Source: Pseudomonadota bacterium
GTDB taxonomy: Bacteria; Pseudomonadota; Alphaproteobacteria; Rhizobiales; Xanthobacteraceae
Length of the DNA: 34,492 nucleotides
Assembly (NCBI GenBank): GCA_023434095.1
Contig: JAEYTJ010000207.1
Coordinates: 1 to 34,492 of the forward strand
Direction of reading: 5' to 3'
In this document: piece by piece, positions 1 through 8,748 of the stretch
Layout: the number at the start of each line of letters is the position of its first letter
How positions within the stretch are numbered: the stretch's first letter is position 1
Notes under the pieces: generated by a model
What the model was told of the DNA's origin: nothing
Database searches by the model: none
What the model saw: only the letters and a program-made list of their open reading frames with translations
Program-made: the position numbers and the translations under genes

Positions 1-447
1 CTCGTGGAGGGCGCGCATGTCGAGGTGAACCAGTTCGTCGCCGGCGTGGTGGCGCTGGGGCTGGTGCTCGGCGCCTTCTCCAGCGAGGTGCTGCTCGCCG
101 CCATCCGCGCCGTGCCGAAGGGCCAGAAGGAAGCCGCCGCCGCGCTCGGCCTGTCGGGCTGGCGCACCTTCCGGCTGGTCACCTTCCCGCAGCTCTGGCG
201 GGTCGCCCTGCCCGGCCTGTCCAACAACTGGATGGTGCTCTTGAAGGACACCTCGCTGGTCTCGGTCATCGCCATCAGCGACCTGATGCGCCAGACCTCG
301 ATCGCGGTCGGCGTCACCAAGCAGCCCTTCTTCTTCTACCTCGTCGCCTGCCTGATCTATCTGGTGTTCTCCGGCCTCTCCAGCCTCGTCTTCGCGGCGC
401 TGGAAAACCGGGCCTCGCGCGGTTTCAAGCGGGTGGGAGGCCATTGA
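1..447 (+). CDS. Polar amino-acid ABC transporter permease (HisQ/ArtQ type), 5' end outside window
   Basis: The frame is open from the first base, so the N-terminus lies upstream; about 148 C-terminal residues are visible against roughly 220-240 for the family. The permease signature is clear: an EAA loop reading AAAALGLSGWRTFRLVTFPQ, then LLKDTSLVSVIA and a final membrane span. This loop is where the family docks on the cytoplasmic ATPase. The stop codon shares one base with the next gene's ATG (TGATG), so the two permeases are translationally coupled and probably form one heterodimeric inner-membrane channel for a polar or basic amino acid (family knowledge). The ATPase and binding protein are not in the window. 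Substrate cannot be assigned. Confidence 0.9.
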   Translation, partial: LVEGAHVEVNQFVAGVVALGLVLGAFSSEVLLAAIRAVPKGQKEAAAALGLSGWRTFRLVTFPQLWRVALPGLSNNWMVLLKDTSLVSVIAISDLMRQTSIAVGVTKQPFFFYLVACLIYLVFSGLSSLVFAALENRASRGFKRVGGH

Positions 448-1196
448 TGGAAACGATCCTCGCCGCCCTCGCCGACGGCTTCCTGTGGCTGATGGGCCTG
501 ATCGGTCTCAACACCGACCTCATGGCCCGCTACGGGCTGCGCTTTCTCGACGGCGTGTGGGTGACGCTGCAGTTGGTCGGGCTGTCGGTCTTCCTCGGCG
601 TGCTGCTCGCCATCCCGCTCGCGCTGGCGCGGGTGGAAGGCGGCAAGGCGCTGTCGCGCGCCGCCTGGACGTATTCCTATTTCTTCCGCGGTACGCCGCT
701 GCTGGCGCAGACCTTCCTCGTCTATTACGGCGCCGGCCAGTTCCGCGAGCAGCTCACCGATATCGGCCTGTGGTGGTTCTTCCGCGACGCCTTCAACTGC
801 GCCGTGTTCACCTTCACGCTGAACACCGCCGCCTACCAGTCGGAGATCCTGCGCGGCGGCATACAGAGCCTGCCGGCCGGGCAGATGGAGGCGGCGCAGG
901 CGCTGGGCCTCTCGCGCGTGCTGGCCTATCGCAAGATCATCCTGCCGCAGGCGCTCGCCATCGGCCTGCGCCCGCTCGGCAATGAGCTGGTGCTGATGAT
1001 CAAGGCCAGCGCCATCGCCTCGGTCATCACCGTCTACGATCTGATGGGCGTCACCCGCCTCGCCTTCTCCCGCTCCTACGACATGGAGGTCTATCTCTGG
1101 GCAGCGGTGCTGTATCTGCTCATGGTAGAGATCATCCGCCGGGTGTGGAACGTGCTGGAGCGCCGGCTGAACCGGCACCTGGCGGTGTCGCGCTGA
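447..1196 (+). CDS. Polar amino-acid ABC transporter permease (HisM/ArtM type)
   Basis: A protein of 249 residues, typical for the family, with about five hydrophobic segments. The inner-membrane permease signature is AAQALGLSRVLAYRKIILPQ (around residues 148-167), followed by GLRPLGNELVLMIKASAIASVI. The ATG at 447 overlaps the upstream stop as TGATG. A TTG one codon earlier gives the same frame, but the ATG is the normal choice. It is the second half of the permease pair with the preceding gene. Motifs resemble histidine/arginine/opine import systems; which of these is not determinable. The possible link to the arginine genes 11 kb downstream is only a thought. Confidence 0.93.
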   Translation: METILAALADGFLWLMGLIGLNTDLMARYGLRFLDGVWVTLQLVGLSVFLGVLLAIPLALARVEGGKALSRAAWTYSYFFRGTPLLAQTFLVYYGAGQFREQLTDIGLWWFFRDAFNCAVFTFTLNTAAYQSEILRGGIQSLPAGQMEAAQALGLSRVLAYRKIILPQALAIGLRPLGNELVLMIKASAIASVITVYDLMGVTRLAFSRSYDMEVYLWAAVLYLLMVEIIRRVWNVLERRLNRHLAVSR

Positions 1197-1210
1197 TCCG
1201 GGAGGGAACC

Positions 1211-1450
1211 ATGCCGCTTGCTGAGGAAGCCTGGCGCGTCTTCGTGCGGAAGGACGGGCTCGACGAGGACGAGAACCCGATCCACCCCGTGATCGGCTAT
1301 CTCGCGGGCTTCGGCGTCAAGTTCCAGGCCGAGGAAGCCGTGCTCAAGGCGCTGGACGATCCCGCCTATCTCGTCGTGTCGTCCGACAGGATCGAAAAGG
1401 ACATCATTGCGCGGAAGAACCTGCAGGCCGAGCAGGTCGTCCCGGACTAG
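1211..1450 (+). CDS. Small hypothetical protein (79 aa)
   Basis: ATG at 1211 has a strong ribosome-binding sequence (GGAGGG) ending four bases before it, and the gene starts 14 bp after the ABC permease stop, so it is likely the last gene of that operon. The product is soluble and acidic, with no signal peptide or membrane span. I do not recognise a domain; it contains a mixed block DEDENPIHPVIGYLAGFGVK and ends in VVPD. The 3' end overlaps the stop of the convergent glycosylase gene by four bases. Codon use matches the neighbours, and the Shine-Dalgarno sequence makes it a likely real gene despite its size. Function unknown. Confidence 0.7.
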   Translation: MPLAEEAWRVFVRKDGLDEDENPIHPVIGYLAGFGVKFQAEEAVLKALDDPAYLVVSSDRIEKDIIARKNLQAEQVVPD

Positions 1451-2082
1451 CCCGCCAGCCGCGCCACCTCTTCCCGCAGCACCGGCACCAGTTCCGCCTC
1501 GAACCAGGGGTGGCGCCTCAGCCAGCCCGTGTTGCGCCACGAAGGGTGCGGCAGGGGCAGCAGGCGCGGCGTCTCCCGCGCCTCCCAGATTTCCCGCCAG
1601 CGCTCCACACGGCCGGTGAGGCCGCCCCCGGCGAAGCGCACCAGCCCCAGTCGGCGCAGGTGATAGTCCTGCGCCGCCGCGCCCACCGCCACGACCAGTT
1701 CGAACGGCGCCCGCGCCGCGAACAGCCGGTCGTGCCAGAGGCTCGCGCATTCCCGGCGCGGCGGCAGGTCGCCGCCCTTGGCGTCCTGCCCGGGAAAGCA
1801 GAAGCCCATCGCCGCCACGGCGAAGCGGTCGGTGTCGTAGAAGGTCTCCGGCGTCACCCCCAGCCAGTCGCGCAGCCGGTCGCCGGAGGCATCGGTGAAG
1901 GAGCGGCCGGAGGCGTGCACCTTCGTGCCCGGCGCCTGCCCGGCGATGAGAATCCGGGCGCGCGGCCCCACCTGCAGCACCGGGCGCGGCGCGTGCGGCA
2001 GCGGCCTGCCGCGCGGCGTCTCCACGCAGAAGCGGCAGGCGCGGATGTCGGCGAGAAGAGCGTCGAGATCGTCGGCGGGCAT
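1447..2082 (-). CDS. Uracil-DNA glycosylase superfamily protein, probable Fe-S type
   Basis: A 211-residue protein of the family 4/5-like uracil-DNA glycosylase group, which removes uracil from DNA to start base-excision repair. Seen: the motif A region GQAPGTKVHASG at residues 48-59, and the motif B region PHPSWRN at 179-184. Four cysteines at 16, 19, 95 and 112 have the CxxC ... Cx16C pattern that holds a 4Fe-4S cluster in family 4 enzymes. Motif A lacks the acidic residue of classical family 4 (GEAPG-x-x-E/D), so the exact family and the base removed are uncertain. The start ATG at 2082 fits the family length. It converges on the small gene to its left. Confidence 0.85.
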   Translation of the reverse strand: MPADDLDALLADIRACRFCVETPRGRPLPHAPRPVLQVGPRARILIAGQAPGTKVHASGRSFTDASGDRLRDWLGVTPETFYDTDRFAVAAMGFCFPGQDAKGGDLPPRRECASLWHDRLFAARAPFELVVAVGAAAQDYHLRRLGLVRFAGGGLTGRVERWREIWEARETPRLLPLPHPSWRNTGWLRRHPWFEAELVPVLREEVARLAG

Positions 2083-2188
2083 GGCGGTTAGATAGGCGCG
2101 ACAGCATCATCCGTCATCCCGCCCCGACCACCGTCATCCCGAGGTACTGTGCGCAGGCCAGCCTCGAAGGCTGTCTCGTGCAGGGGGC

Positions 2189-2728
2189 TCACTGCGCCGG
2201 TCGTGGATGGCGCGCCCGCCAGTCGGCCGGCATCTCGAACGGGCCGGACCAGATTCCGGCCCCTGCCGCCCGCGCCGACCTCTCCTCGCCGCGATAGGCG
2301 AGGCTCGTCGCCACCGCCCAGCCCTTGCGCACCAGCTGCGCGCCGATATCGGCGCCGTCAACCGCGCAGCGCGCCACCGCGCGGCCATAGCGGTCCTCGT
2401 CCACTGGGCGGCAGGTCACCGCGCCCTGCGTGACCAGCGCCTCCAGCCCCGCCCGCGCCTTCAGCCCGCAGGGCCAACTTTGCGCGCCCTCGCCGCAGCT
2501 CTGGTGCAGTTCCGGCGCGTCGAGCCCGTCGAGCCGCACCCGCTCGCCCGCCACGACCAGACTGTCGCCGTCGGCCACCCGCACCGCACCGGTGAGTGGA
2601 GGCACGAGCCGCTCAACCACCAGCGCCACCCCAATGAGCCCCGCGGCGACAAGGATGCCGCGCCAGGTTTGTAGCCTCCAGCCGCGCGGGGGGCGCTGTC
2701 GTCGCGCGCGTGAAAGGGGGAACCTCAT
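2189..2728 (-). CDS. Thermonuclease (SNase) family protein with N-terminal membrane anchor
   Basis: A 179-residue staphylococcal-nuclease-fold protein. A basic N-terminus precedes one hydrophobic segment (about 25-41), so the catalytic domain should sit in the periplasm. Active-site positions are kept: VADGDS (acidic residues near 53-55), RLDGLDAPE (R65, D70, E73) and DRYGR (R116), corresponding to the calcium ligands and arginines of the family. Calcium-dependent phosphodiester cleavage of DNA or RNA is the family reaction. I chose ATG 2728, preceded by GAGGG at suitable spacing; a TTG at 2734 is the alternative. A palindromic repeat lies directly upstream. Physiological role unknown. Confidence 0.85.
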   Translation of the reverse strand: MRFPLSRARRQRPPRGWRLQTWRGILVAAGLIGVALVVERLVPPLTGAVRVADGDSLVVAGERVRLDGLDAPELHQSCGEGAQSWPCGLKARAGLEALVTQGAVTCRPVDEDRYGRAVARCAVDGADIGAQLVRKGWAVATSLAYRGEERSARAAGAGIWSGPFEMPADWRARHPRPAQ

Positions 2729-2741
2729 TACCAACCCTCAT

Positions 2742-2820
2742 GGCCGGGCTTGACCCGGCCACCCAGCTCAGCTGCGCACCCCACCCGGCAAAGCTGGATC
2801 CCCGGGTCAAGCCCGGGGAT
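2742..2820. repeat. Composite palindromic intergenic repeat
   Basis: Two palindromes share the core GGGTCAAGCCC in opposite orientation. The first has arms GGCCGGG (2742-2748) and CCCGGCC (2754-2760). The second has perfect 9-base arms ATCCCCGGG (2798-2806) and CCCGGGGAT (2812-2820). Between them CCAGCT (2763-2768) pairs with AGCTGG (2792-2797), so the whole unit can also fold as one large imperfect inverted repeat. This style of element is scattered between genes in many alphaproteobacteria (known type, recalled rather than searched). Its place between the starts and stops of two minus-strand genes means it would be transcribed downstream of cobT. Confidence 0.75.
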
Positions 2821-2867
2821 CAGGGACGATGGATCACCCGCCCCACATTCCGCCCCAAGGCGTCCCC

Positions 2868-3890
2868 TCACGCTCCCGCCACGCCCGCTTCCGCGAAAGT
2901 CGCCATGCCGCCATGGCAGGCGAGCGCCGACTTGATGACGCCGATGGAGAGCGCCGCGCCGGAGCCCTCGCCGAGGCGCATGTCGAGATCGAGCAGCGCC
3001 CTCAGGCCCAGCCGTTCCAGCACCTTTCGATGCGCCGGCTCGGCCGAGACATGGCCGGCAAGGCAATGGTCGAGCGCGCGCGGGTCCAGCGCCTTCAGCA
3101 CGGCGGCGGCGGCCGTCACCACATAACCGTCGAGCACAACGGGCACGCGCTGCAGCCGCGCGGCAAGAATCGCGCCGGCCATTGCCGCCACTTCGCGCCC
3201 GCCGAGCTTGCGCAGCACTTCCAGCGGGTCGTCGAGGTGCCCCTTCGCCCGCGCCACCGCCGCCCGCACCGCCTCGATCTTGCGTTCCAGCACCTCGCCG
3301 GTGGCGCCGGTGCCGGGGCCGACCCAGTCGGCGGCGTCCCCGCCATAGAGCCCGTGGAAGATCGCCGCCGCCACCGTGGTGTTGCCGATGCCCATCTCGC
3401 CGAGGCACAGCAGGTCCGGCTCGCCCGCCAGCGCCTCCATGCCGAAGGCCATGGTGGCGGCGCATTCGGCCTCCGGCAGCGCGTCCTGCTCGACGATATC
3501 CGGCGTCGGCAGATCGAGCGCGAGGTCGAACACCCGCAGCCCGGCGCCGAACACGCCGCAAATCTGGTTCACCGCCGCCTTGCCGGCGGTGAAGGTGGCG
3601 ACCATCTGCTTGGTGACCTCTTGGGGGTAAGGCGAGACGCCCCTGCCCGCCACGCCATGGGTGGCGGCGAAGACGGCGACGGTCGGCCGGTTCACCTGCG
3701 GAATCTCCCGCCCCTGCCAGCCGGCGATGAACAGCGCGATCTCTTCCAGCCGCCCCAGCGCGCCGGGCGGCTTCACCAATTGCCCCTGCCGGGCGCTCGC
3801 GGCGGCGCGGGCGGCAAGGTCCGGCCCCGGCATCTGGGCGATGAGGTTGCGGATGTCGTCGAAGGGCAGGCCGGTGGCGGAGCGCAGCAT
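2868..3890 (-). CDS. cobT: Nicotinate-nucleotide--dimethylbenzimidazole phosphoribosyltransferase CobT
   Basis: A cytoplasmic enzyme of 340 residues, the usual size. It moves phosphoribose from nicotinate mononucleotide to 5,6-dimethylbenzimidazole, giving alpha-ribazole phosphate for the lower ligand of cobalamin. Family motifs seen: KPPGALGRLEE (40-50), GEMGIGNTT (164-172), GPGTG (191-195) and GEGSGAALS, whose Glu308 corresponds to the catalytic glutamate (E317 of Salmonella). The chosen ATG at 3890 gives the family-typical start with FDDIRNLI; the open frame upstream to 4007 is basic and unlike CobT. It diverges from bluB, which makes its substrate, and from cobS, which uses its product. 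Confidence 0.97.
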   Translation of the reverse strand: MLRSATGLPFDDIRNLIAQMPGPDLAARAAASARQGQLVKPPGALGRLEEIALFIAGWQGREIPQVNRPTVAVFAATHGVAGRGVSPYPQEVTKQMVATFTAGKAAVNQICGVFGAGLRVFDLALDLPTPDIVEQDALPEAECAATMAFGMEALAGEPDLLCLGEMGIGNTTVAAAIFHGLYGGDAADWVGPGTGATGEVLERKIEAVRAAVARAKGHLDDPLEVLRKLGGREVAAMAGAILAARLQRVPVVLDGYVVTAAAAVLKALDPRALDHCLAGHVSAEPAHRKVLERLGLRALLDLDMRLGEGSGAALSIGVIKSALACHGGMATFAEAGVAGA

Positions 3891-3990
3891 GGGAGCCTCA
3901 GCAGCAGAGCGGACAACGCCAAAACGCAAGACGCACGACGAAGAAGTGTCGCCTCGGGCGCGAAGGCGGGGTAGACCCTCACCGAGGGAC

Positions 3991-4005
3991 GCGCAACCCT
4001 TGCGC
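3991..4005. promoter_or_regulatory. Small inverted repeat in the cobT/bluB intergenic region
   Basis: GCGCAA (3991-3996) and TTGCGC (4000-4005) form a perfect dyad with a 3-base centre, between the divergent starts of cobT and bluB. It is a possible shared operator, but short and GC-rich, so chance is quite possible. I looked for the B12-box and GCCACTG-like elements of a cobalamin riboswitch on both strands of this 186-base gap and saw none. Confidence 0.25.
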
Positions 4006-4076
4006 AAGCGGCCGCGCCCTCCGCCGGATGCATGGCCCTGCCGGACAGCGCGGCGGGATCACGGATGGGAGCCCGC

Positions 4077-4742
4077 ATGGCCGTTTCTCTCGCTGCCGCA
4101 GCGGCCGCTCCGCCGGCCTTCGACGACGCCTTCCGCGACCGGCTGGACATGCTGTTCGCCTGGCGCCGCGATGTACGCTGTTTCCGCACGACGCCGCTGG
4201 AAGAGGAAACGGTGCAGGCGCTGCTCGCCACCGCGTGCCGCGCCCCGAGCGTCGGCCTCAGCCAGCCCTGGCGGCTGGTGCGGGTGCGCGAGGCCGGCCG
4301 CCGCGCCGCCCTCCGCGCGCTGTTCGAGACCGCGAACGCCGAGGCCCTGGCGCAGCAGCCGGGGGAGCGCGCCGGGCTTTACGCACGGCTGAAGCTCGCC
4401 GGACTGGACGACGCGCCCGAGCATCTGGCCGTCTTCGTCGAACCCGATCCCGCCACCGGCCACGGCCTCGGCCGCGCCACCATGCCGGAAACCGTCGCCT
4501 ATTCCGCCGTGCTGGCCATCCACACGCTGTGGCTGGCGGCGGCGGCGCGCGGCATCGGGGTGGGCTGGGTGTCGATCCTCGACCCTCAGGCGGTGAGCGC
4601 CGCGCTGGACGTGCCCGCGCGCTGGCAGCTGGTCGGCTATCTCTGCATCGGCTACCCCGCCGAGGCCTCGCCCGTGCCGGAGCTGGAACGCGCCGGCTGG
4701 GAGCGCCGGCTGCCGCTGTCCGACCTGCTGGTCGAGCGCTGA
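4077..4742 (+). CDS. bluB: 5,6-dimethylbenzimidazole synthase BluB
   Basis: A flavoenzyme of the nitroreductase fold that splits reduced FMN with oxygen to give 5,6-dimethylbenzimidazole, the lower base of cobalamin. Family features seen: RRDVRCFRTTPLEEETV near the N-terminus (the FMN-binding RR-x-R region), RAPSVGLSQPWR, and GIGVGWVSILDP in the C-terminal half. I chose ATG 4077, which has GGGAG about five bases upstream and leaves 221 residues. In-frame ATGs at 4065 and 4032 are alternatives. cobS follows after only 12 bp and cobT is divergent, so the three genes make and install the lower ligand together. Confidence 0.95.
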   Translation: MAVSLAAAAAAPPAFDDAFRDRLDMLFAWRRDVRCFRTTPLEEETVQALLATACRAPSVGLSQPWRLVRVREAGRRAALRALFETANAEALAQQPGERAGLYARLKLAGLDDAPEHLAVFVEPDPATGHGLGRATMPETVAYSAVLAIHTLWLAAAARGIGVGWVSILDPQAVSAALDVPARWQLVGYLCIGYPAEASPVPELERAGWERRLPLSDLLVER

Positions 4743-4754
4743 GGCGGCCGGCCG

Positions 4755-5537
4755 ATGCCTCTCCCCATTCTCTCCGATGTGCCGGCCGCGCTGCGCTTCC
4801 TCTCGCGGCTGCCGGTGCGCCTGCCCGCCGAGCCGGCGGAGGACGGCCCGCCCGACCTCGACCGGCGCGGCCCCGCTTTGCCGCTCGCGGGCGCGGTGCT
4901 GGGGGTGATCGCCGCTTCGGTGCTGGTCGTCGCCCATGGAATCGGGCTGGGCGATTTTCTCGCCGCGACGCTGGCGGTCACCGTGCTGGTGGCCATCACC
5001 GGCGCGCTGCATGAGGACGGGCTGTCGGACGTCGCCGACGCGCTCGGCGGCTGGACCGTCGAGCGGCGGTTAGCGATCATGAAGGACAGCCGCGTCGGCG
5101 CCTTCGGGGTCTGCGCCCTCATCCTCGCCTTCGCGCTGCGCATCGGCGCGCTGGCCGGGCTGCTCGCAGCCGGGCCGGCGGTGGCGGTGGCCGGGCTCGT
5201 CGCGGCGGTGGCGGTGTCGCGCCTCGCCGGGCTGTGGATGCTGGCCGCCCTCCCCTTCGCCCGGGCGGACGGCCTCGCCCGCAGCGCCGGGGTGCCCGGC
5301 GCGGGCAGCCGATGGCGCGCGCTCGTTGTCGGCCTCCTCGTCGCCATCGTTCTCATCGTCCACCCCATCGGCCTCATCGGCCTTGTTGCCGCGGCCAGTT
5401 TCGCGATCGTGACCTTCGCCCTCGTGGTACGCCTTGCGCGCGCCCAATTCGGCGGACAGACCGGCGATGTGGCGGGCGCCGCCACGCTTCTGGTCGAAAT
5501 CGCCTTCCTGATCGGGCTGCTCATCTTCGCGCGCTGA
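4755..5537 (+). CDS. cobS: Adenosylcobinamide-GDP ribazoletransferase CobS
   Basis: An inner-membrane cobalamin synthase of 260 residues that joins adenosylcobinamide-GDP to alpha-ribazole (phosphate), the last assembly step. Diagnostic segments are FLSRLPVR near the start, GALHEDGLSDVADALGGW (around 77-94) with its acidic metal-binding residues, and MKDSRVGAFG (around 105-114). The rest is a series of hydrophobic helices, as in the family. It starts 12 bp after bluB in the same operon. The adenosylcobinamide kinase (cobU/cobP) that supplies its other substrate is not in the window. Confidence 0.96.
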   Translation: MPLPILSDVPAALRFLSRLPVRLPAEPAEDGPPDLDRRGPALPLAGAVLGVIAASVLVVAHGIGLGDFLAATLAVTVLVAITGALHEDGLSDVADALGGWTVERRLAIMKDSRVGAFGVCALILAFALRIGALAGLLAAGPAVAVAGLVAAVAVSRLAGLWMLAALPFARADGLARSAGVPGAGSRWRALVVGLLVAIVLIVHPIGLIGLVAAASFAIVTFALVVRLARAQFGGQTGDVAGAATLLVEIAFLIGLLIFAR

Positions 5538-5615
5538 GGCCCTGTCCATGTCCGTCGCTTAACCGGATCGACAGGAAGATGCGCCAGGATGGGCCGTCCC
5601 TTAGCGTACCGAATC

Positions 5616-5795
5616 ATGCCGCAAACCCTTTCCACACCTTGCGTTTCCATCTGCACGCTGGATGCCGCCGGGCACATCTGCCTCGGCTGCGGCCGCACCT
5701 TGGAGGAGATCGGCGCGTGGCCGGCGCTCAGCGAAAACGAGCGGCGCGCCATCATGGCCCGCCTGTCCCTCCGTCCCGAGGGGGCCGCTCGATGA
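5616..5795 (+). CDS. DUF1289 family small cysteine-rich protein
   Basis: A protein of 59 residues from ATG 5616 (an in-frame ATG at 5589 adds nine residues; neither has a strong ribosome site). The DUF1289 signature is clear: TPCVSICTLD, then HICLGCGRTLEEIGAW and a basic C-terminal helix. The four cysteines in CxxxC ... CxxC spacing are presumed to bind metal or an Fe-S centre; the family has no proven function. Its stop overlaps the start of the protease gene by four bases (ATGA), and it follows cobS. I recall the same order from other alphaproteobacteria, so it is likely a conserved operon. Confidence 0.88.
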   Translation: MPQTLSTPCVSICTLDAAGHICLGCGRTLEEIGAWPALSENERRAIMARLSLRPEGAAR

Positions 5796-6514
5796 ATGCC
5801 GATCGCCTGATGTGGATCGTGGTCATCGGCCTCGCCGCCGGCATAGGGCTGGTGTTCTTCGCCTCGCGCTATGGCGATGTCGGCGGCCTCGGCGCCAACG
5901 ACTTGGCGCAGCTTGTGTTTTACGGCTCGCTGCTGCTCGTCGTCGGCGCCAGCGTGTTCGCCACCTTCACCGGAAGACTAGGCGAAGCACTGCGCGCCGC
6001 CGCGCTGTGGCTGGTGATTTTCGCCGTTCTCGCCGTGGGTTACACCTACCGCATCGAACTCCACGCCGTCGCCTACCGCGTGCTGGCGGAACTGGCGCCG
6101 GGCTACGCGGTCCCACTGGCCAGCGACGGCCCCGCGGTAGAGGTCGCCCGCGCCCGCGACGGCGATTTCAACGTTCGCGTGGAAGTGAACGGCAACCGCA
6201 TTCCCATGCTGGTCGACACCGGCGCTTCCAGCGTCGTGCTGACGCCCGAGGACGCGGTGGCGGTGGGCCTGCCGCTCGAATTCCTGCGCTACGACATTCC
6301 CATCGACACCGCCAATGGCCGCGGCCGCGCGGCGGCGGTGGTGCTGGAGCGCATCGGCATTGCCGGCTCGATCGACGAGCGCGACGTCCCGGCCCTTGTC
6401 GCCAGCCCCGGTACGCTCAAGCACAGCCTGCTCGGCATGACCTTCCTCTCCCGCCTCGGCAGCTTCGAGATTCGCGGGGAAAAACTGGTGATGCGGGCAA
6501 AGATGGTCGACTGA
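5792..6514 (+). CDS. Membrane-anchored retropepsin-like aspartic protease (TIGR02281 family)
   Basis: A 240-residue protein with three hydrophobic segments (about 7-24, 41-59, 70-88) and then a periplasmic domain. That domain contains the single-lobe aspartic protease motif VDTGASSVVL, with catalytic Asp at 142, and the flap-like IDTANGRGRAA. It ends with LLGMTFLSRLGSFEIRGEKLVM, typical of clan AA proteins of this family. Single-lobe enzymes act as homodimers. Start ATG 5792 overlaps the DUF1289 stop by four bases. The substrate is not known; the membrane position suggests processing of envelope proteins (inference). Confidence 0.9.
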   Translation: MNADRLMWIVVIGLAAGIGLVFFASRYGDVGGLGANDLAQLVFYGSLLLVVGASVFATFTGRLGEALRAAALWLVIFAVLAVGYTYRIELHAVAYRVLAELAPGYAVPLASDGPAVEVARARDGDFNVRVEVNGNRIPMLVDTGASSVVLTPEDAVAVGLPLEFLRYDIPIDTANGRGRAAAVVLERIGIAGSIDERDVPALVASPGTLKHSLLGMTFLSRLGSFEIRGEKLVMRAKMVD

Positions 6515-6523
6515 GGCCCGCCC

Positions 6524-7363
6524 TCACCGCGCGACCAGCGCCACCACAAAGCGCAGGCCGACGATCAGCAGGTAGAGGCCGAACCCGACCTCCAGCTGGC
6601 GCTTGGTGAAGCCGTGCGCCAGCCGCGCCCCAAGCGGCGCCGCCAATGTGGCGATGCCGCCGACCAGAACCAGCCCGGGCAGCGAGACATAGCCGAGCGA
6701 GAACGGCGGCAGTTCGTCGAGATGCGGAATGCCGCTGATGATGTAGCCGAGCGTGCCCGGCACGGCGATCAGCGCCCCGAGACCGGCCGAGGTGGCGATG
6801 GCGGTGTGGATCGGCACCCGGTAGAGGGTAAGCACTACGGTGGCGATGCCGCCGCCGGAAATGCCGATCAGCGGGGCCGAGACGCCGATGCCGAAGCCGT
6901 AGAGCGTCATCGGCAGGCGGCCCGGCAGCGTGTCCGCCAGCACCCAGTGGTCCCGGCCGAACAGCAGCTTCGACGACATCAGCGCGGCGAACAGCACGAA
7001 GGCGATCTTCAGCACCACGTCCGGCGACACCGCCGCCAGCGCCGTTCCCGCGATGACCCCGGCAACCAGCGGCACCGCCCATTGCCGCATGATGGTGTTG
7101 TCGATCTTGGTGCGGCGTCGGTGAGCGAAATAGGAACGCAGCGCGGTCGGCACGATGATGGCCAGCGCGGTACCCACGGAAAGGTGCATGCGCTCGGAAT
7201 CGTCGACCCCGATCGCCCCGAACACCTCGTACAGCACCGGCACGACGATGGCGCCGCCGCCAATACCAAACAGTCCGGCCAGAATTCCGGTGGCCAGTCC
7301 CGCCACCAGCAGCACCCCGGACAACCACAGCAGATGCTCGAGAGGAATCGCCTGCACCATCAC
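6524..7363 (-). CDS. Sulfite exporter TauE/SafE family permease
   Basis: A 279-residue inner-membrane protein with about eight hydrophobic segments. The two internally repeated halves carry the family glycine motifs GLFGIGGGAIVVPVL (around 30-44) and GISGGGIATVVL in the second half. TauE/SafE proteins move anions such as sulfite, sulfoacetate or related organic anions across the inner membrane; the substrate here is not visible. MMVQ provides two adjacent ATG starts; the first is used. It converges on the protease gene with a 9-base gap and lies downstream of dusA on the same strand. Confidence 0.93.
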   Translation of the reverse strand: MMVQAIPLEHLLWLSGVLLVAGLATGILAGLFGIGGGAIVVPVLYEVFGAIGVDDSERMHLSVGTALAIIVPTALRSYFAHRRRTKIDNTIMRQWAVPLVAGVIAGTALAAVSPDVVLKIAFVLFAALMSSKLLFGRDHWVLADTLPGRLPMTLYGFGIGVSAPLIGISGGGIATVVLTLYRVPIHTAIATSAGLGALIAVPGTLGYIISGIPHLDELPPFSLGYVSLPGLVLVGGIATLAAPLGARLAHGFTKRQLEVGFGLYLLIVGLRFVVALVAR

Positions 7364-7409
7364 GCCACCACGTCACGCCGTCCCATTGGCCTGCCGTGAT
7401 GGCACGGAT

Positions 7410-8411
<1,002 letters not shown>

Positions 8412-8748
8412 TATTCTTGGAACTTCGACGAGAGGAGCCGCATCGTGAGCACGGATTTTTCGCCACGATACGCCCCGTTTTCCGTTTTTCGCCGCGCGAG
8501 TGCACACGGAGCGGCCATCTTTCCTAAACGAAAACGCCGCGCATGGTGAGCCCCGAACTTGCCAGCGTCTGCACTGGTCGGGCCGGGGGGCGGCCGGCTG
8601 CCGGGCGCCTTGGGTCAAGGCCACGCATTCTCGGCTCTTCTCCGGGATCAAAGCACGTGCTTCTGTACCGTAGAAAGATACCGAATCTCGTTCGAGGTGG
8701 CATGGACGCACCGCCGCACCCGCCAGTTCCGCCAGGGGCCTGCTCAAA
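8412..8748. other. 337-base intergenic region between dusA and the MFS gene
   Basis: No gene is supported here. It must hold the promoters of divergent dusA and the MFS gene. I see a perfect 12-base palindrome (AAGCACGTGCTT, 8651-8662). There is also a 34-codon GTG reading frame at 8446-8549 with a fair GAGAGGAG upstream, but no recognisable product. GGGTCAAGGCC near 8613 resembles half of the 2742-2820 repeat but has no partner. Base composition is slightly less GC-rich around 8440-8530. Confidence 0.5.
8651..8662. promoter_or_regulatory. Perfect 12-base palindrome upstream of the MFS gene
   Basis: AAGCACGTGCTT is fully self-complementary and lies about 87 bases before the proposed GTG start of the transporter. 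It could bind a dimeric regulator. The nearby AraC proteins usually prefer direct repeats, so a link to them is not implied. Confidence 0.3.

Noticed and set aside
8446..8549. Possible 34-codon peptide with GTG start and GAGAGGAG upstream
   Set aside because: Too short to judge, no recognisable features, and it sits in the leader of dusA; may be chance.
8609..8660. Sequence resembling half of the GGGTCAAGCCC repeat
   Set aside because: Only one degenerate half is present and no palindrome forms, so not called as a repeat copy.
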